Source: Bacteroidia bacterium
GTDB taxonomy: Bacteria > Bacteroidota > Bacteroidia > J057 > JANWXU01
DNA: 34,868 nucleotides
Assembly (NCBI GenBank): GCA_025057395.1
Contig: JANWXU010000033.1
Span: 1-34,868 of the forward strand
Direction of reading: 5' to 3'
Made by a program: the position numbers and the translations under genes. Below the pieces are notes generated by a model that ran no database searches, was not told the origin of the DNA, and saw only the letters and a program-made list of their open reading frames with translations. Shown here piece after piece: positions 7,983 through 16,225 of this stretch (within the stretch, counting starts at the first letter, position 1; each line of letters opens with the position of its first letter).

Positions 7983-8501
7983 ATGAAATCTAGACAACAC
8001 TTATTGCTGGTCCTGGCTCTAATTGGTATAGGTGTATGTAGTCGTCTATTACCCCATCCCCCTAATTTTACGCCTGTTGGGGCAATCGCTCTATTAGGGG
8101 GCACTTATATTAAAGACAAAAGGTTAGCTTTTTCACTTCCGCTAGTTATATTATTTATCAGTGATTTATTTATTAGCGGCTTGCATTCGCAAATGCCATT
8201 TGTGTATCTCAGCTTTTTGATTATAACGGCTTTAGGTAGAGTAATTCTAGCTAATCGGGTTAGTACTTTTAGAGTTTTGGGCACTTCCCTACTAGGCTCA
8301 ATTTTGTTTTTCATAATCACTAACTTAGGATGTTGGTGGCTTTTTTATGAGCATAGTGTAGCGGGTTTTTTATTGTGTTTTACGCTTGCTCTACCTTTTT
8401 TTACAAATACGATTTTAGGAGACTTATTTTTTGTTAGCTTATTTTTTGTTAGTTATTTTCTAGTATCTCGGAAGTTAAAGTTACTGGCTAATGTCGAATA
8501 A
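7983..8501 (+). CDS. DUF6580-family membrane protein
   Basis: A 172-aa membrane protein with about five hydrophobic segments. The motif SRLLPHPPNFTPVGAIALLGG near the N-terminus is characteristic of DUF6580 (putative transport-type) proteins in Bacteroidota. LVILFISDLFISG and a late GDLFFVSLFFVSYF follow. Function is unknown; related ECF-type membrane components have led to the transport suggestion, which is inference. Start ATG 7983 gives the compact MKSRQHLLLVLALIG beginning and lies just past a promoter. It overlaps the DUF5522 gene by 11 bases, so the two are probably translationally coupled. Confidence 0.8.
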   Translation: MKSRQHLLLVLALIGIGVCSRLLPHPPNFTPVGAIALLGGTYIKDKRLAFSLPLVILFISDLFISGLHSQMPFVYLSFLIITALGRVILANRVSTFRVLGTSLLGSILFFIITNLGCWWLFYEHSVAGFLLCFTLALPFFTNTILGDLFFVSLFFVSYFLVSRKLKLLANVE

Positions 8502-8679
8502 AAAATTAATCGAAGGAGTAGATTACTATATTAATGAGCAAGGACTTTTTGTTTTTACTGCCAAGTACCTAAAAGAAAGAGGATATTGCTGTGGCAGTGG
8601 GTGTAAGCATTGCCCTTATTCACGAGATGAATTTGAAAAAGCACGAGCACAAAAGAGAAAGTTACGGCTGGGTTTTTAG
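8491..8679 (+). CDS. DUF5522 small Cys-rich protein
   Basis: A 62-aa protein matching DUF5522: EGVDYYINEQGLFVFTAKYL, then RGYCCGSGCKHCPY. Four cysteines in CC-x3-C-x2-C spacing suggest a small metal (zinc or Fe-S) site; this is inference, as the family has no known function. It ends in a basic tail (ARAQKRKLRLGF). It overlaps the upstream membrane gene by 11 bases. Confidence 0.88.
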   Translation: MSNKKLIEGVDYYINEQGLFVFTAKYLKERGYCCGSGCKHCPYSRDEFEKARAQKRKLRLGF

Positions 8680-8705
8680 TGTACTTGCACTTTTGCTACA
8701 AGAAT

Positions 8706-9071
8706 TTGGTAGATGAAAAAGTACCATTTACCATTAGATTGGTATTAGGCTTATTGCTTATAAGTTGTAATGATAAATCTTCAAGTGCTTTAGGTGAAAA
8801 TAGATTTCTAGCCAAACAAATAATATATCCTTTTTGGGTAGAGGAAATTATGCAAATTGATACCCGCAAAACTCCGACTAATGGGCAGCATATCCATATC
8901 TTTCATTTTGCTAACAAAAGTAGTTCTCTTGAATATCGCTACCCCTCTTCCTACCATATGGAACTTTACAATTCTTCGTTACCTACCTCCCTATACTTAG
9001 TTAAGTTTCGCACACCTCTTATAAAAGAAGAGTATTTGCTATATAATCAAATCAAAAATTATTTGTTTTAA
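8706..9071 (+). CDS. Hypothetical small lipoprotein, start uncertain
   Basis: No family recognised. The open frame has a hydrophobic stretch ending in LLLISC, a usable lipobox, and a polar mature part of about 100 residues rich in His, Tyr and Ser, ending QIKNYLF. No ATG precedes the hydrophobic stretch in this frame. TTG 8706 is the nearest workable start, giving an acidic, atypical signal-peptide N-terminus. An ATG at 8713 in the +1 frame begins MKKYHLPL, a normal lipoprotein N-terminus, but meets a stop after 11 codons. A one-base indel near 8745 would join the two, so this may be a decayed gene. It directly follows the DUF5522 gene. Confidence 0.4.
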   Translation: MVDEKVPFTIRLVLGLLLISCNDKSSSALGENRFLAKQIIYPFWVEEIMQIDTRKTPTNGQHIHIFHFANKSSSLEYRYPSSYHMELYNSSLPTSLYLVKFRTPLIKEEYLLYNQIKNYLF

Positions 9072-9184
9072 AAAGTAAACGGGAAGAATAAGTACTGCAA
9101 TTAAAGTAGATGATACCAGAAAGATTTGCTATCTACGCAAATTGCTAGCACGAAGAAATATTATTTTTTAGTCTTTACTTAATG

Positions 9185-9256
9185 TGGCACCGGCAGGAAT
9201 CGAACCTGCACCTGAAGTTCCGGAGACTTCCGTTCTATCCATTATACTACAGTGCC
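9185..9256 (-). tRNA. tRNA-Arg (anticodon CCG)
   Basis: On the - strand the 72 bases fold as a full cloverleaf. Acceptor GGCACTG pairs with CGGTGCC (one G-T pair), the anticodon stem GAAGT/ACTTC encloses loop CTCCGGA, and the T-arm is GCAGG-TTCGATT-CCTGC. The anticodon CCG reads CGG codons. Discriminator is A; CCA is not encoded. Confidence 0.95.
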
Positions 9257-9269
9257 CTGATTTTTACAG

Positions 9270-9277
9270 CAAAAATA
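9270..9277 (-). promoter_or_regulatory. -7 element of the tRNA-Arg gene
   Basis: TATTTTTG on the - strand, 13 bases before the first base of the tRNA, is a perfect TAnnTTTG. No clear TTG lies 17-23 bases further upstream, so only half of the promoter is convincing. Confidence 0.45.
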
Positions 9278-9486
9278 AGAATAAATTACTATAAAAAGTA
9301 TAACATAGACTCAAATTAACTAAAAAAGAATTAATTTTTATAATGTAGACTTTTTAGGAGTTATAAAAGCACTTGTGCATATATAATTACGCTATACTCA
9401 TTATTCCTTCGGGAGGATTCACTTAACGTTTTGTTTTTACTTTGCTATCAAAAGAGCAAGTAGGGGAGTACTCGTTATTTTTGATT

Positions 9487-9517
9487 TTGGTTTATTTATA
9501 AGTTTTAGCAAATTTTG
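9487..9517 (+). promoter_or_regulatory. Candidate clpP promoter
   Basis: TTG at 9487-9489, an exact 20-base spacer and AAATTTTG at 9510-9517 (7 of 8 to TAnnTTTG). The leader to ATG 9605 would be about 80 bases, long compared with the other promoters here. Confidence 0.5.
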
Positions 9518-9604
9518 TGGCGTGGCACTTGGAAAAGAATAAATTAGATAAATCATTTCCACATTATAATTAGAACTTTATAACCTTTTAAATTATGTCC
9601 AACA

Positions 9605-10162
9605 ATGGAAGGTAGTGGTAAAATACAAGATTTAATTGATGCTAAGCTTTTGAGCGAAAGAAAAATATTTTTGTGGGGGCAGGTAGATGATGATTCGGCT
9701 AAACATGTGGTGGAGCGTTTACTTTATTTAGAGCTTCAAGAACCGGGTAAAGAGATTCAATTAATTATTAATAGCCCAGGAGGCTATGTGACATCGGGCT
9801 TTGCTATTTATGATACCATGAAAAGTATTAGTAGCCCTGTAGCTACTATCTGCTGTGGGTTAGCAGCATCTATGGGTTCTATTCTTCTTTCAGGAGGAAC
9901 TAAGGGCCGTAGGTTCATTTTACCTCATGCTAGGGTAATGATTCATCAGCCTAGTGGCGCTGCAGCCGGACAGGCCGCAGATATCGAAATTCAAGTACAA
10001 GAACTTGTCAAAACTAAAAAATTAGGAGCCCAGATTCTAGCCGATAATTGTGGCCAACCACTAGAAAAAGTTATGTCAGATTTTAACAGAGACTTCTGGA
10101 TGTCTGCTCAAGAAGCAATTGCGTATGGAATTGTAGATGTTCAAATTGACAAGTTAATTTAG
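9605..10162 (+). CDS. clpP: ATP-dependent Clp protease proteolytic subunit (ClpP paralogue)
   Basis: A 185-aa serine peptidase of the ClpP family, which forms a 14-subunit chamber fed by ClpX- or ClpA-type unfoldases. The triad is complete: Ser89 (GLAASMGS), His114 (VMIHQP) and Asp163 (NRDFW). INSPGGYVTSG (55-65) is the oxyanion region. Compared with E. coli ClpP the segment before the first helix is about a dozen residues shorter, so the axial pore loops appear reduced and no propeptide is evident. It stands alone: no clpX or tig is adjacent, unlike the usual tig-clpP-clpX order, which suggests a second clpP copy in this genome. ATG 9605 is the only good in-frame start. Confidence 0.92.
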   Translation: MEGSGKIQDLIDAKLLSERKIFLWGQVDDDSAKHVVERLLYLELQEPGKEIQLIINSPGGYVTSGFAIYDTMKSISSPVATICCGLAASMGSILLSGGTKGRRFILPHARVMIHQPSGAAAGQAADIEIQVQELVKTKKLGAQILADNCGQPLEKVMSDFNRDFWMSAQEAIAYGIVDVQIDKLI

Positions 10163-10315
10163 TTTACTATGCATATCAGTTCACAGGGTGGGGGGTAATA
10201 AAAAGCCCCTTATACTTCTATTTTCTACTAAAAAATCCACACTTTTTTCTCTTTAAAGTAGATAACTTTAATTTATCAACATATTAGTTTTAGAAACCAC
10301 TTCTTAAATTTGGCA

Positions 10316-11788
10316 ATGTACCTAGTTGACACATTTACATTGCCATTTGCTATGCGCCTTCAAGATTGTATTATACATATACTTTTATCTGCCATTCGTA
10401 GTAATTATAGGGCAAGGGGAAAATTGTTAGTACTTTTCTTAGGCGGAGTGGTAGGCCAGGCTCTTATAGGAGTTGCTCAGCCTAGTAGTAGCGTTGGGTG
10501 GGAACCTCTTACCCGTGAGCAATTAATTGAACGCTATGCTAAAAATAAAGTGAGTGCTCAAAAGAAAAGTTATACCATTTCTTTTAATCCTACCGATGAA
10601 ACTAATAGTGAAGTAATTTTTAATTTTAATGATAAGTCTCTAAAGCCTGTACAGTATTTTCGCTTTAGTTCGCGGCAGGAGTATTTTCAAATTTATAATC
10701 AAAAGTTTCCAGTTAAGGATCATCATGATGCTTCCCGATTTGAATTTTATCATATTCCTTTTAAGGGGCGTAATTATCTTTGCGCGCTTGGACATGTGTA
10801 TGGCAGCATAAACTCCGGTATTAACTTAGTTACTTTTAATTTATTTGATATCACTAATCCCAAACAGATTAGGCATTATCGTAATTACAGTTTTGAAGGG
10901 CAAATTGAAAATGTTTGTAATATTGATAATGATAGCATTTTGGATTTTATAAAAATAGAAAAAACTCATGTAGCCAATCCTAAAAATTACTTGCCCGAGA
11001 CAGTTCGAGTAAGGGACTGGTTTAAAGTAGAAACTTACAATTTTTTGAATAAGCCTCTCTGGCATAAATATAGAGACATTATTTACGCTTGCGATAGCAA
11101 AGATTCTAAATATTGGCCTATTAAGGCTGAAGGAAGTGTTCCTCCCACCAATGCTGCTACAGGAGGAGTAAAAAAAGCAACCCCCGGTCCTACTAGCAGT
11201 ACTTCTAATTCAAATAATCCCCAGGAGGCGGCACTAGTTTCCTCTGACGAGGAGGGGGAGCCAAGCAGTGTACATGCTACTTCTGCTAAGGTAACCCCAT
11301 CAAGTAATTTGGGGGCATCGTCTAGCTCCTCTTCTAAAAATTTGCAGCCCAAGGCTATATCTACTACTAGTAGCCCTTCTCTAGCAGCTGGTCCTAAACA
11401 AAAACCTAATCCTACTAAAACTGCTCCTAATTCTGTTTCCCCCTCTAAAGTAAGTAATGTCAAAAATACTAATCTTTTACCCCCTCCTGGTGCCTCTATG
11501 AAAATAAAAAATACTATCCACAAAACTTCTCAAAGTAATAAACAGAAAACCTCTAATTCTAACTCTAAAAAAGTGCCACCATCTACTATCCGTAGCAATA
11601 CTAATGATGCAAAAAATGTCAATTCAGCAACTTCTGGCGGCATTTCTAGAGATAAAAAGTCAGTAGGAAGTTCTAATAACAAGTTCGAAAAAAAGCAATC
11701 TCCCCCTCACTCAAAATCTAAAGAAGAAAAGAAGCCTGAAGTGCGCTTTAATCCCCCAGTTGATACGCTAGGTTTTTATGTGCCGTAA
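10316..11788 (+). CDS. Exported protein with long Ser/Pro/Lys-rich C-terminal tail, function unknown
   Basis: About 490 aa. No family recognised. A hydrophobic stretch (GKLLVLFLGGVVGQALIGVAQ, about residues 35-55) looks like a signal peptide core with cleavage after AQ; the n-region is unusually long from ATG 10316, and ATG 10352 is an alternative. Residues about 60-270 form a compact region with many aromatic residues and the calcium-loop-like NIDNDSILDF, often seen in secreted Bacteroidota proteins. From about 275 to 475 the sequence is low-complexity: Ser, Thr, Asn, Pro and Lys dominate, with a run of six Ser and a basic end, closing with FNPPVDTLGFYVP. No T9SS sorting domain is seen. The tail may be a cell-wall or polyanion-binding linker (inference). 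Terminated by the hairpin at 11828-11862. Confidence 0.7.
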   Translation: MYLVDTFTLPFAMRLQDCIIHILLSAIRSNYRARGKLLVLFLGGVVGQALIGVAQPSSSVGWEPLTREQLIERYAKNKVSAQKKSYTISFNPTDETNSEVIFNFNDKSLKPVQYFRFSSRQEYFQIYNQKFPVKDHHDASRFEFYHIPFKGRNYLCALGHVYGSINSGINLVTFNLFDITNPKQIRHYRNYSFEGQIENVCNIDNDSILDFIKIEKTHVANPKNYLPETVRVRDWFKVETYNFLNKPLWHKYRDIIYACDSKDSKYWPIKAEGSVPPTNAATGGVKKATPGPTSSTSNSNNPQEAALVSSDEEGEPSSVHATSAKVTPSSNLGASSSSSSKNLQPKAISTTSSPSLAAGPKQKPNPTKTAPNSVSPSKVSNVKNTNLLPPPGASMKIKNTIHKTSQSNKQKTSNSNSKKVPPSTIRSNTNDAKNVNSATSGGISRDKKSVGSSNNKFEKKQSPPHSKSKEEKKPEVRFNPPVDTLGFYVP

Positions 11789-11827
11789 GTAAGTGGCATT
11801 GATTCATTAAAAATGCGTTTTTTTCAG

Positions 11828-11862
11828 AATTCTCCTTTTTACACAAAGGGGAATTATTTTTT
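11828..11862 (+). terminator. Rho-independent terminator before the tricorn-like gene
   Basis: AATTCTCCTTT (11828-11838) pairs with AAAGGGGAATT (11845-11855), 11 bp with one G-T, a 6-base loop, then ATTTTTT. It ends only 2 bases before an in-frame ATG (11865), so that ATG is unlikely to be the translation start of the next gene. Confidence 0.8.
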
Positions 11863-11902
11863 GTATGCTTCTTAGGCATATATGGTTTGGGAAAATAGTT
11901 TT

Positions 11903-11910
11903 TATCTTTG
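11903..11910 (+). promoter_or_regulatory. -7 element of the tricorn-like protease gene
   Basis: TATCTTTG, a perfect TAnnTTTG, 24 bases before ATG 11934 and just after the terminator of the preceding gene. The nearest TTG (11887-11889) is only 13 bases upstream, so the -33 half is poor. Confidence 0.5.
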
Positions 11911-11933
11911 TAGGTATAGAAAAAAGTAGTAGC

Positions 11934-14900
11934 ATGAATTTACTGAGTTTTGTGAGGTTCTTTTGTTTAGGCAACTTATTTGTGGGGGTAGTTTTTATTA
12001 ATCTCCTTAAAGCTCAAAACGAAGCTAAAATGTTGCGCTTCCCTCATATCAATTCTACCCATATTGTATTTAGCTATGCTGGAGACTTATATTTAGTCTC
12101 GAAGAATGGAGGTATTGCCCGTAAGATAACCAGTCATATTGGTAATGAATTTTTTCCGCGATTTTCTCCCGATGGGCGTTGGCTTGCTTTTTCAGCACAA
12201 TACGACGGTAATACTGAGGTGTATGTCATGCCTGCTGAAGGCGGAGTTCCAAAAAGGCTTACCTATACCCCTACCCTTAGCCGAGATGACCTTGCCGATA
12301 GAATGGGCCCTAATAACATTGTAATGACCTGGAAAAATGATAATAAAAGTATTATATATCGTTCTCGCAAGCAATCTTTCAATGATTTTAAGGGTCAGCT
12401 TTTTATTGCTTCTATAGATGGTGGTACCATTGGGGAACTCCCTTTTAGTGTGGGTGGTTTTTGTAGTTTTTCTCCTGATAATCAAAAGATTGCTTATAAT
12501 CGAGTCTTTCGTGAATTTCGTACCTGGAAATATTACCAAGGGGGTATGGCAGATGATATTTGGGTGTATGATTTTGCCACCGAGAAAACACAAAACATTA
12601 CTAATCATCGATCTCAGGATATTTTTCCTATGTGGTATCAAAATAAAATTTATTTTCTTTCGGATAGAGACCGAAGAATGAATCTTTTTGTATATGATAT
12701 TGATACTAAAACTACCAAGAAGTTAACTCATTTTACGGATTTTGATATTAAATTTCCTGCCCTAGGCGCAAATGGAATTATTGTTTTTGAAAAGGGAGGT
12801 GAAATCTATACTTTTGACTGTAATACGGAAAAATATCAAAAGGTAACTGTTTATATTCAAGATGATCTGAATAGTCCTCGCGAGCAGCTAGTAGATGCTA
12901 GCAAAAACATTATGGGCTATGACTTATCCCCGGATGGAAATAGGGTTGTATTTAATGCTCGGGGTGAGCTTTTTACGGTACCAGCCCAAAAGGGCGTAAC
13001 GCGTCATATTTTTCGCTCTGCCGGTTCTCATGAGCGAAGTCCTGTATGGTCGCCAAATGGTAAGTATATTGCTTTCATTTCTGATAGAACAGGAGAAGAT
13101 GAAATTTATATCTTACCCCAAGAGGGAGGCATTCCTATTCAGTTAACTTCAGGGGGCGATACTTACAAGTATCGAATTATTTGGAGCCCCGATAGTAGAA
13201 AAATTCTTTGGAGTGATAAAAAAAATAGGCTCCTTTATGTAGACATTGAAACTAAAAAGACTACGCTAGTTACTCAGTCCCAAGTGTGGGAAATTACCAG
13301 CTTTGCTTTTTCGCCTGATAGCCGTTGGATTGCATATGCTGAGAATCAATGGCAATCTAAAACTCGAATTTTTCTCTATTCTGTAGAGGAAAAGAAAAGT
13401 GAACCTATTACCGAGGAATGGTACGATTCTACTAATCCCGTATTTAGTTCTGATGGTAAATATTTATTTTTTGTTTCTAATCGCGATTTTAATCCTATTT
13501 ATTCTGCTACCGAGTGGAACCATGCTTATGTGGATATGGCTAAAATATATATTCTACCTCTACAAAAAGATACCCCTCATCCTTTTCCTCCCCAAAATGA
13601 CGAAGTAAAAGTAAATATTGAAAACAAAATAGAAGAAAAAAAAGAAGAAAAGAAAGTTTCCGACGCTAAATCTTCAAAGGTAATTAGGGTAGACTGGGAG
13701 GGAATATTGAGCCGAAGTATTAGTCTACCTATTGCTGCGGGAAATTATTACAATTTACAAGTTAGTGAGAATAAAGTTTATTACTTTTATAGAACTTACA
13801 AGGATAAAAGAGCTACTCTCAAAGTTTTCGATCTAGAAACTAAGCAAGAAACTGAGTTGGGGCAGTGGGATAACTTTATACTTTCTCTGGATGGAAAAAA
13901 GATTCTGCTAGCGGATAAAAATTCTTTTTCAGTGCAGCCTGTTCCTACTCCCTTCAAAGGAGGAAGTCAACCACTAGCTTGGAAGGATCCTATAGACCTT
14001 TCGGGCTTAGTGTTTTTGCTGGATAAAAAGCAAGAGTGGAAGCAGATTTACTGGGAATCCTGGCGTCAAATGCGAGATTTTTTTTATGCGCCTAATCTAC
14101 ATGGTGTTAATTGGCGCACTATAGGCGAGCATTATGCTACTTTGCTGCCCTATATTAACCATCGTAATGATTTAACTTATCTGATAGGTGAATTAATAGG
14201 AGAATTAAACTGTGGGCATGCCTATGTGGGGGGCGGAGATCGGCCCTCTATTCCTATGGCAAACATGGGAATGTTAGGAGCGCAATTTGAGAAAAGTCAA
14301 AAATATGGGTACTTTCAGGTAAAGAAAGTTCTTAAGGGAGCGAATTGGAATCCTAAATTACGCTCTCCCCTTTCTGAAATAGGGGTAGAAGTAAAAGAAG
14401 GGGATTATATTATTGCTATTAATGGTCAACCTACTAATGAATTAGCAGATATTTATATGGCCTTAATTAATACGGCTGGTAAAACGGTAGAGATTTTAGT
14501 GAATAAAGAGCCTACTCCAGATAATGCACGCAAAGTGTTGGTTACCCCTATTGAGGATGAAAGTCAGCTATATTACTACGATTGGGTGCAGACAAATATT
14601 GAAAAAGTAGCTAAAGCCACTAATAATCAAGTGGGCTATTTACATATTCCCGATATGGGTCCTGAAGGGCTTAATGAGTTTGTGAAATATTTTTATCCCC
14701 AGCTCAATAAAAAAGCGCTAATTATTGATGATAGAGGAAATGGTGGTGGAAATGTATCCCCTATGATTATAGAGCGTCTTCGTAGAGAGCTAGATATGGT
14801 TTTAATTGCACGTAATTCTAAGCCTACTACTAGCCCTGCACAAATGCTCCTGGGGCCCAAGGTTTGCCTAATTGACCAGTATTCGGCTTCTGATGGCGAT

Positions 14901-15227
14901 CTTTTCCCCTGGCGATTTAAATACTATAAATTAGGCACTGTAATTGGAGTACGCTCTTGGGGGGGAACGGTAGGTATTCGCGGGTCTTTACCCTTTGTCG
15001 ATGGGGGTAATCTTTCTAAGCCTGAGTTCTCTCGCTATGATGTTAATGGCAAAGAATGGATTATCGAAGGATATGGAGTAGACCCCGATATTGAAGTTCG
15101 TAACGACCCAGCTTTAGAGTACAAAGGAATAGATGAGCAACTTAATAAAGCAATCGAGGTTATTTTAGAAAAACTTAAAACCGAGGCAAAAGAATTGCCG
15201 CCCCCGCCTCCTTACCCCGAAAGGTAA
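11934..15227 (+). CDS. Tricorn-like S41 peptidase with beta-propellers and PDZ domain
   Basis: A 1097-aa exported protease. Signal peptide at 1-28 (MNLLSFVRFF... ending LLKAQ). Two WD40/PD40-type propeller regions follow: about 35-330 and 345-640 with repeated SPDGRWLAF, SPDSRKI and SPNGKYIAF motifs. An acidic/Lys-rich insert lies near 560-600, then the C1 helical domain, a PDZ about 770-860, and the S41 catalytic domain. Catalytic-type residues are His762 (CGHAYVGGG), Ser986-Asp987 (YSASDGD) and Glu1045 (IEGYG), matching the order in archaeal tricorn. Tricorn cleaves peptides downstream of larger proteases; the signal peptide points to a periplasmic role here, so it is not a proteasome partner. 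Start ATG 11934 is chosen over ATG 11865 because a terminator ends at 11862 and a -7 box sits at 11903. Convergent with the next gene. Confidence 0.92.
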   Translation: MNLLSFVRFFCLGNLFVGVVFINLLKAQNEAKMLRFPHINSTHIVFSYAGDLYLVSKNGGIARKITSHIGNEFFPRFSPDGRWLAFSAQYDGNTEVYVMPAEGGVPKRLTYTPTLSRDDLADRMGPNNIVMTWKNDNKSIIYRSRKQSFNDFKGQLFIASIDGGTIGELPFSVGGFCSFSPDNQKIAYNRVFREFRTWKYYQGGMADDIWVYDFATEKTQNITNHRSQDIFPMWYQNKIYFLSDRDRRMNLFVYDIDTKTTKKLTHFTDFDIKFPALGANGIIVFEKGGEIYTFDCNTEKYQKVTVYIQDDLNSPREQLVDASKNIMGYDLSPDGNRVVFNARGELFTVPAQKGVTRHIFRSAGSHERSPVWSPNGKYIAFISDRTGEDEIYILPQEGGIPIQLTSGGDTYKYRIIWSPDSRKILWSDKKNRLLYVDIETKKTTLVTQSQVWEITSFAFSPDSRWIAYAENQWQSKTRIFLYSVEEKKSEPITEEWYDSTNPVFSSDGKYLFFVSNRDFNPIYSATEWNHAYVDMAKIYILPLQKDTPHPFPPQNDEVKVNIENKIEEKKEEKKVSDAKSSKVIRVDWEGILSRSISLPIAAGNYYNLQVSENKVYYFYRTYKDKRATLKVFDLETKQETELGQWDNFILSLDGKKILLADKNSFSVQPVPTPFKGGSQPLAWKDPIDLSGLVFLLDKKQEWKQIYWESWRQMRDFFYAPNLHGVNWRTIGEHYATLLPYINHRNDLTYLIGELIGELNCGHAYVGGGDRPSIPMANMGMLGAQFEKSQKYGYFQVKKVLKGANWNPKLRSPLSEIGVEVKEGDYIIAINGQPTNELADIYMALINTAGKTVEILVNKEPTPDNARKVLVTPIEDESQLYYYDWVQTNIEKVAKATNNQVGYLHIPDMGPEGLNEFVKYFYPQLNKKALIIDDRGNGGGNVSPMIIERLRRELDMVLIARNSKPTTSPAQMLLGPKVCLIDQYSASDGDLFPWRFKYYKLGTVIGVRSWGGTVGIRGSLPFVDGGNLSKPEFSRYDVNGKEWIIEGYGVDPDIEVRNDPALEYKGIDEQLNKAIEVILEKLKTEAKELPPPPPYPER

Positions 15228-15249
15228 ATTGCGGGGACTTAAGCTTAAT

Positions 15250-16119
15250 TTAATAGGGACTAGCAAATAATTGCTCTAGCCAGATATCTGCCTCCTCAAC
15301 GTAACGAATGTATTGAGGTCCACTATTTTCATAAATAAGACGGGCTGCTTTAACATAAGCCATTGCCTCTCCAATCCTTCTATATCGCCAATAAATGCTA
15401 GCGATTTCCATTTGCAAATCGGCTTTATCAGGATGAGTATAGCTCGGGAAAAGTGGAAGCTCCTCTAGCAGCTCTATCATAAGAGAGAGCCCTTTTTGCA
15501 CCTGGTGATTTTGCAAATAATAGTTTGCAAAAGAGCGTTTAACTAAAATATAAGGTACAAATTCTTTCTTCTCCTTCCAGGTTTTAAGTTGGTTTTGTAC
15601 GCGTTCCTCTAAAGTTTCTAGGTATTGCTCCAAAGCTATCCTGTCTTCGGCAGCAAGCAAATCTGGGTTGCCATTTGCTCCCTTCCAGTGGAGGTAGTTA
15701 TTTACAAGTCCGATATGCGCTTGCCAATGATGAATTTGAAGATCTCCCTCTCTACCATCAGTAGTATTAATAATTTCCATGAAAAAAGGATATTCTACAT
15801 ATTCTTCACTTTGGGGTGGAATAAAGCGCATAGCGACGCGATTCCATTCTATTAAAAGCTCTAAGAGAAGGATATTATCGGGGTCTTGAGCTAGTGCCAA
15901 ATCCAGCGTTTGGCGCGCAAAATTTAATTGCTCTAAACTTTCTTTGAAGGCATTTGTGAAAATTAAAATACGAATATAATCAAATAAGTCAATTAGATTG
16001 GTTGGGTTCGCCACTTGCGCAGGCTCCAGCCCTTTGAATTGGGCTTTGTAGCCTTCAAGGCGTGCAACGATTTCCTTTTCGTTAAGGTCTTCTAGAGATT
16101 CGTTTAGTTTGTTAAGCAT
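15250..16119 (-). CDS. TPR-like helical protein, function unknown
   Basis: A 289-aa, almost wholly helical, acidic cytosolic protein. No catalytic motif. The C-terminal half carries TPR-like helix pairs (VKRSFANYYLQNHQVQKGLSLM; then ADLQMEIASIYWRYRRIGEAMAYVKAARL, shown here in two parts of about 17 and 12 residues), which suggests protein-protein contacts. The N-terminal part begins with a charged helix (MLNKLNESLEDLNEKEIV). It is transcribed toward and ends 22 bases from the tricorn-like gene. A TATTTTTG box on the - strand at 16215-16222 may be its -7 element. I do not recognise a named family. Confidence 0.75.
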   Translation of the reverse strand: MLNKLNESLEDLNEKEIVARLEGYKAQFKGLEPAQVANPTNLIDLFDYIRILIFTNAFKESLEQLNFARQTLDLALAQDPDNILLLELLIEWNRVAMRFIPPQSEEYVEYPFFMEIINTTDGREGDLQIHHWQAHIGLVNNYLHWKGANGNPDLLAAEDRIALEQYLETLEERVQNQLKTWKEKKEFVPYILVKRSFANYYLQNHQVQKGLSLMIELLEELPLFPSYTHPDKADLQMEIASIYWRYRRIGEAMAYVKAARLIYENSGPQYIRYVEEADIWLEQLFASPY

Positions 16120-16225
16120 GTTTTAGTAAATGAAAAGAATACAATATACGTAGATTTAAAGATATATCTTGAATCTTTTAAAGTTAAAAATACTTTTTAC
16201 GATAATGTAAATGACAAAAATAAAA

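Larger units (their letters stand above)
9257..9604. other. 348-base non-coding interval between tRNA-Arg and clpP
   Basis: Holds divergent promoters: a -7 motif for the tRNA at 9270-9277 on the - strand, and a clpP promoter at 9487-9517 on the + strand. The part 9278-9486 has no open frame of note. It has a small TCC-TTCG-GGA hairpin with a GGGAGG at 9411-9416 that is not followed by a start codon. No known RNA family was recognised. Confidence 0.6.

Noticed and set aside
9402-9420. A small hairpin with TTCG loop and a GGGAGG that looks like a Shine-Dalgarno
   Set aside because: No start codon or open frame follows within a usable distance, and the stem is only three to four base pairs.
9595-9615. 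ATG at 9595 upstream of clpP
   Set aside because: It is out of frame with clpP and stops after six codons; it could at most be a minimal upstream frame.
10184-10208. G-run facing a CCCC run after clpP as a terminator
   Set aside because: Only about four base pairs can form and no T-tract follows directly.
11083-11523. A 146-codon open frame antisense to the Ser-rich tail of the exported protein
   Set aside because: It arises from the low-complexity sequence read backwards; it has no start signals and a composition dictated by the other strand.
12192-12641. A 149-codon antisense open frame inside the tricorn-like gene
   Set aside because: The sense strand is clearly coding for a conserved propeller; the antisense product shows no domain or start signal.
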